Shown here: piece after piece, positions 5,337 through 5,724 of the stretch
Layout of the letters: every line of letters begins with the position of its first letter
How positions within the stretch are numbered: the first letter of the stretch is position 1
NCBI GenBank assembly: GCA_028293095.1
Contig: JAQGPK010000229.1
Coordinates: 1 to 5,724 of the forward strand
Source of the DNA: Chlamydiia bacterium
GTDB taxonomy: Bacteria > Chlamydiota > Chlamydiia > Chlamydiales > FEN-1388
Length of the DNA stretch: 5,724 nucleotides
Direction of reading: 5' to 3'
Made by a program: the position numbers and the translations under genes
Notes under the pieces: model-generated
Databases searched by the model: none
Told to the model about the DNA's origin: nothing
What the model saw: only the letters and a program-made list of their open reading frames with translations

Positions 5337-5724
5337 TTTACGAAAGTGGGATGGCTTTAAAAAAGCAGGAGGATCATCAGACGTTCCTCTTATCATTGAC
5401 CATGTCGCTATAGATTCTCGAAGAATCGCCTCAAAAAACACTCTCTTTATCGCCCTGACAGGTGTCCATTTCGATGGTCACACCTTTTTAAAACAGGCCT
5501 ATAAAGCAGGTGCACGTCTTGCACTTGTACGGACGACCACGCCAGCTGACCTTCTCCCTGAGGGAATGCAACTTTTAAAAGTAGAAGATCCTCTTCGCGC
5601 CCTGCAGCAAATAGCTGGTGCATTTCGGCGAGAAATGAACGCCAAAGTAATTGCGGTTACAGGTTCGTATGGCAAAACAATGCTCAAAGATCTTTTAAAG
5701 CACCTCATTGCAGAAGAGCTTCCT
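5323..5724 (+). CDS. murF: UDP-N-acetylmuramoyl-tripeptide--D-alanyl-D-alanine ligase MurF, N-terminal part (3' end outside window)
   Basis: MurF adds D-Ala-D-Ala to UDP-MurNAc-tripeptide using ATP, the last cytoplasmic step of peptidoglycan stem-peptide assembly. The 134 visible residues cover the N-terminal UDP-substrate domain and the start of the central ATPase domain: AIDSRRI (29-35) corresponds to the conserved D(S/T)R motif, NTLFIALTGVHFDGHTF (39-55) to the FVALKGERFDAHDF stretch of E. coli MurF, and VTGSYGKTMLKD (112-123) to the P-loop TGSSGKT with Lys118 and Thr119. The spacing of these motifs fits MurF better than MurC, MurD or MurE. Tyr116 replaces the Ser of E. coli, a tolerated position. 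The start overlaps the end of lptG by 14 bases. Some bacteria carry a MurF-alanine racemase fusion; whether a racemase follows lies beyond the window. Confidence 0.85.
   Translation, partial: MEQFDLRKWDGFKKAGGSSDVPLIIDHVAIDSRRIASKNTLFIALTGVHFDGHTFLKQAYKAGARLALVRTTTPADLLPEGMQLLKVEDPLRALQQIAGAFRREMNAKVIAVTGSYGKTMLKDLLKHLIAEELP

Noticed and set aside
1..5724. CRISPR array, tRNA/rRNA, insertion sequence, or attachment site
   Set aside because: No regularly spaced direct repeats, no cloverleaf or TTCGA-type T-loop context, no transposase-like frame and no terminal inverted repeats were seen on either strand.

Overview
The window holds five protein genes and no RNA genes. One gene at the left edge lies on the minus strand and runs off the window. 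Four genes on the plus strand occupy 1198 to the right edge. The base composition is AT-rich. The gene content suggests a Gram-negative, host-associated bacterium: LPS-export permeases, a Mur ligase, a protein combining leucine-rich repeats, a Ser/Pro-rich linker and a J-like domain, and an alpha/beta hydrolase resembling the chlamydial CHLPS type. My best guess is an environmental member of the Chlamydiota (a Parachlamydia-, Waddlia- or Simkania-like lineage). This is inferred from family resemblance, and another intracellular lineage such as Legionellales cannot be excluded.

Layout. Positions 1-972 (minus strand) carry an alpha/beta-hydrolase gene that lacks its 3' end. It has a GxSxGG nucleophile elbow and a plausible Ser/Asp/His triad. 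A 225-bp, very AT-rich divergent intergenic region (973-1197) follows. It holds a good sigma70-like promoter for the hydrolase and a weaker candidate promoter for the gene to the right. Positions 1198-3030 encode a 610-residue protein that I cannot assign to a named family. It has two diverged copies of a Cys-containing leucine-rich-repeat module about 144 residues apart, a Ser/Pro-rich linker, a helical region and a C-terminal J-domain-like segment with an HPD tripeptide. It looks like a candidate secreted effector or host-mimicking chaperone adaptor.

Positions 3091-5336 encode LptF and LptG, the two transmembrane subunits of the LptB2FG transporter that extracts LPS from the inner membrane. 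The two genes overlap by one base (TAATG). The last gene overlaps lptG by 14 bases and runs off the right edge. It is the N-terminal third of a MurF-type ligase (peptidoglycan precursor synthesis), complete through the ATP-binding P-loop. lptF, lptG and murF are therefore very probably one translationally coupled envelope operon serving both LPS export and cell-wall synthesis. The 610-residue gene ends in tandem stops in the same frame as lptF, 60 bases before it, with no recognisable terminator between. A promoter-like sequence sits immediately before the lptF ATG, so the operon may be transcribed both on its own and by read-through.

The most interesting object is the LRR/Ser-Pro/J-like protein.
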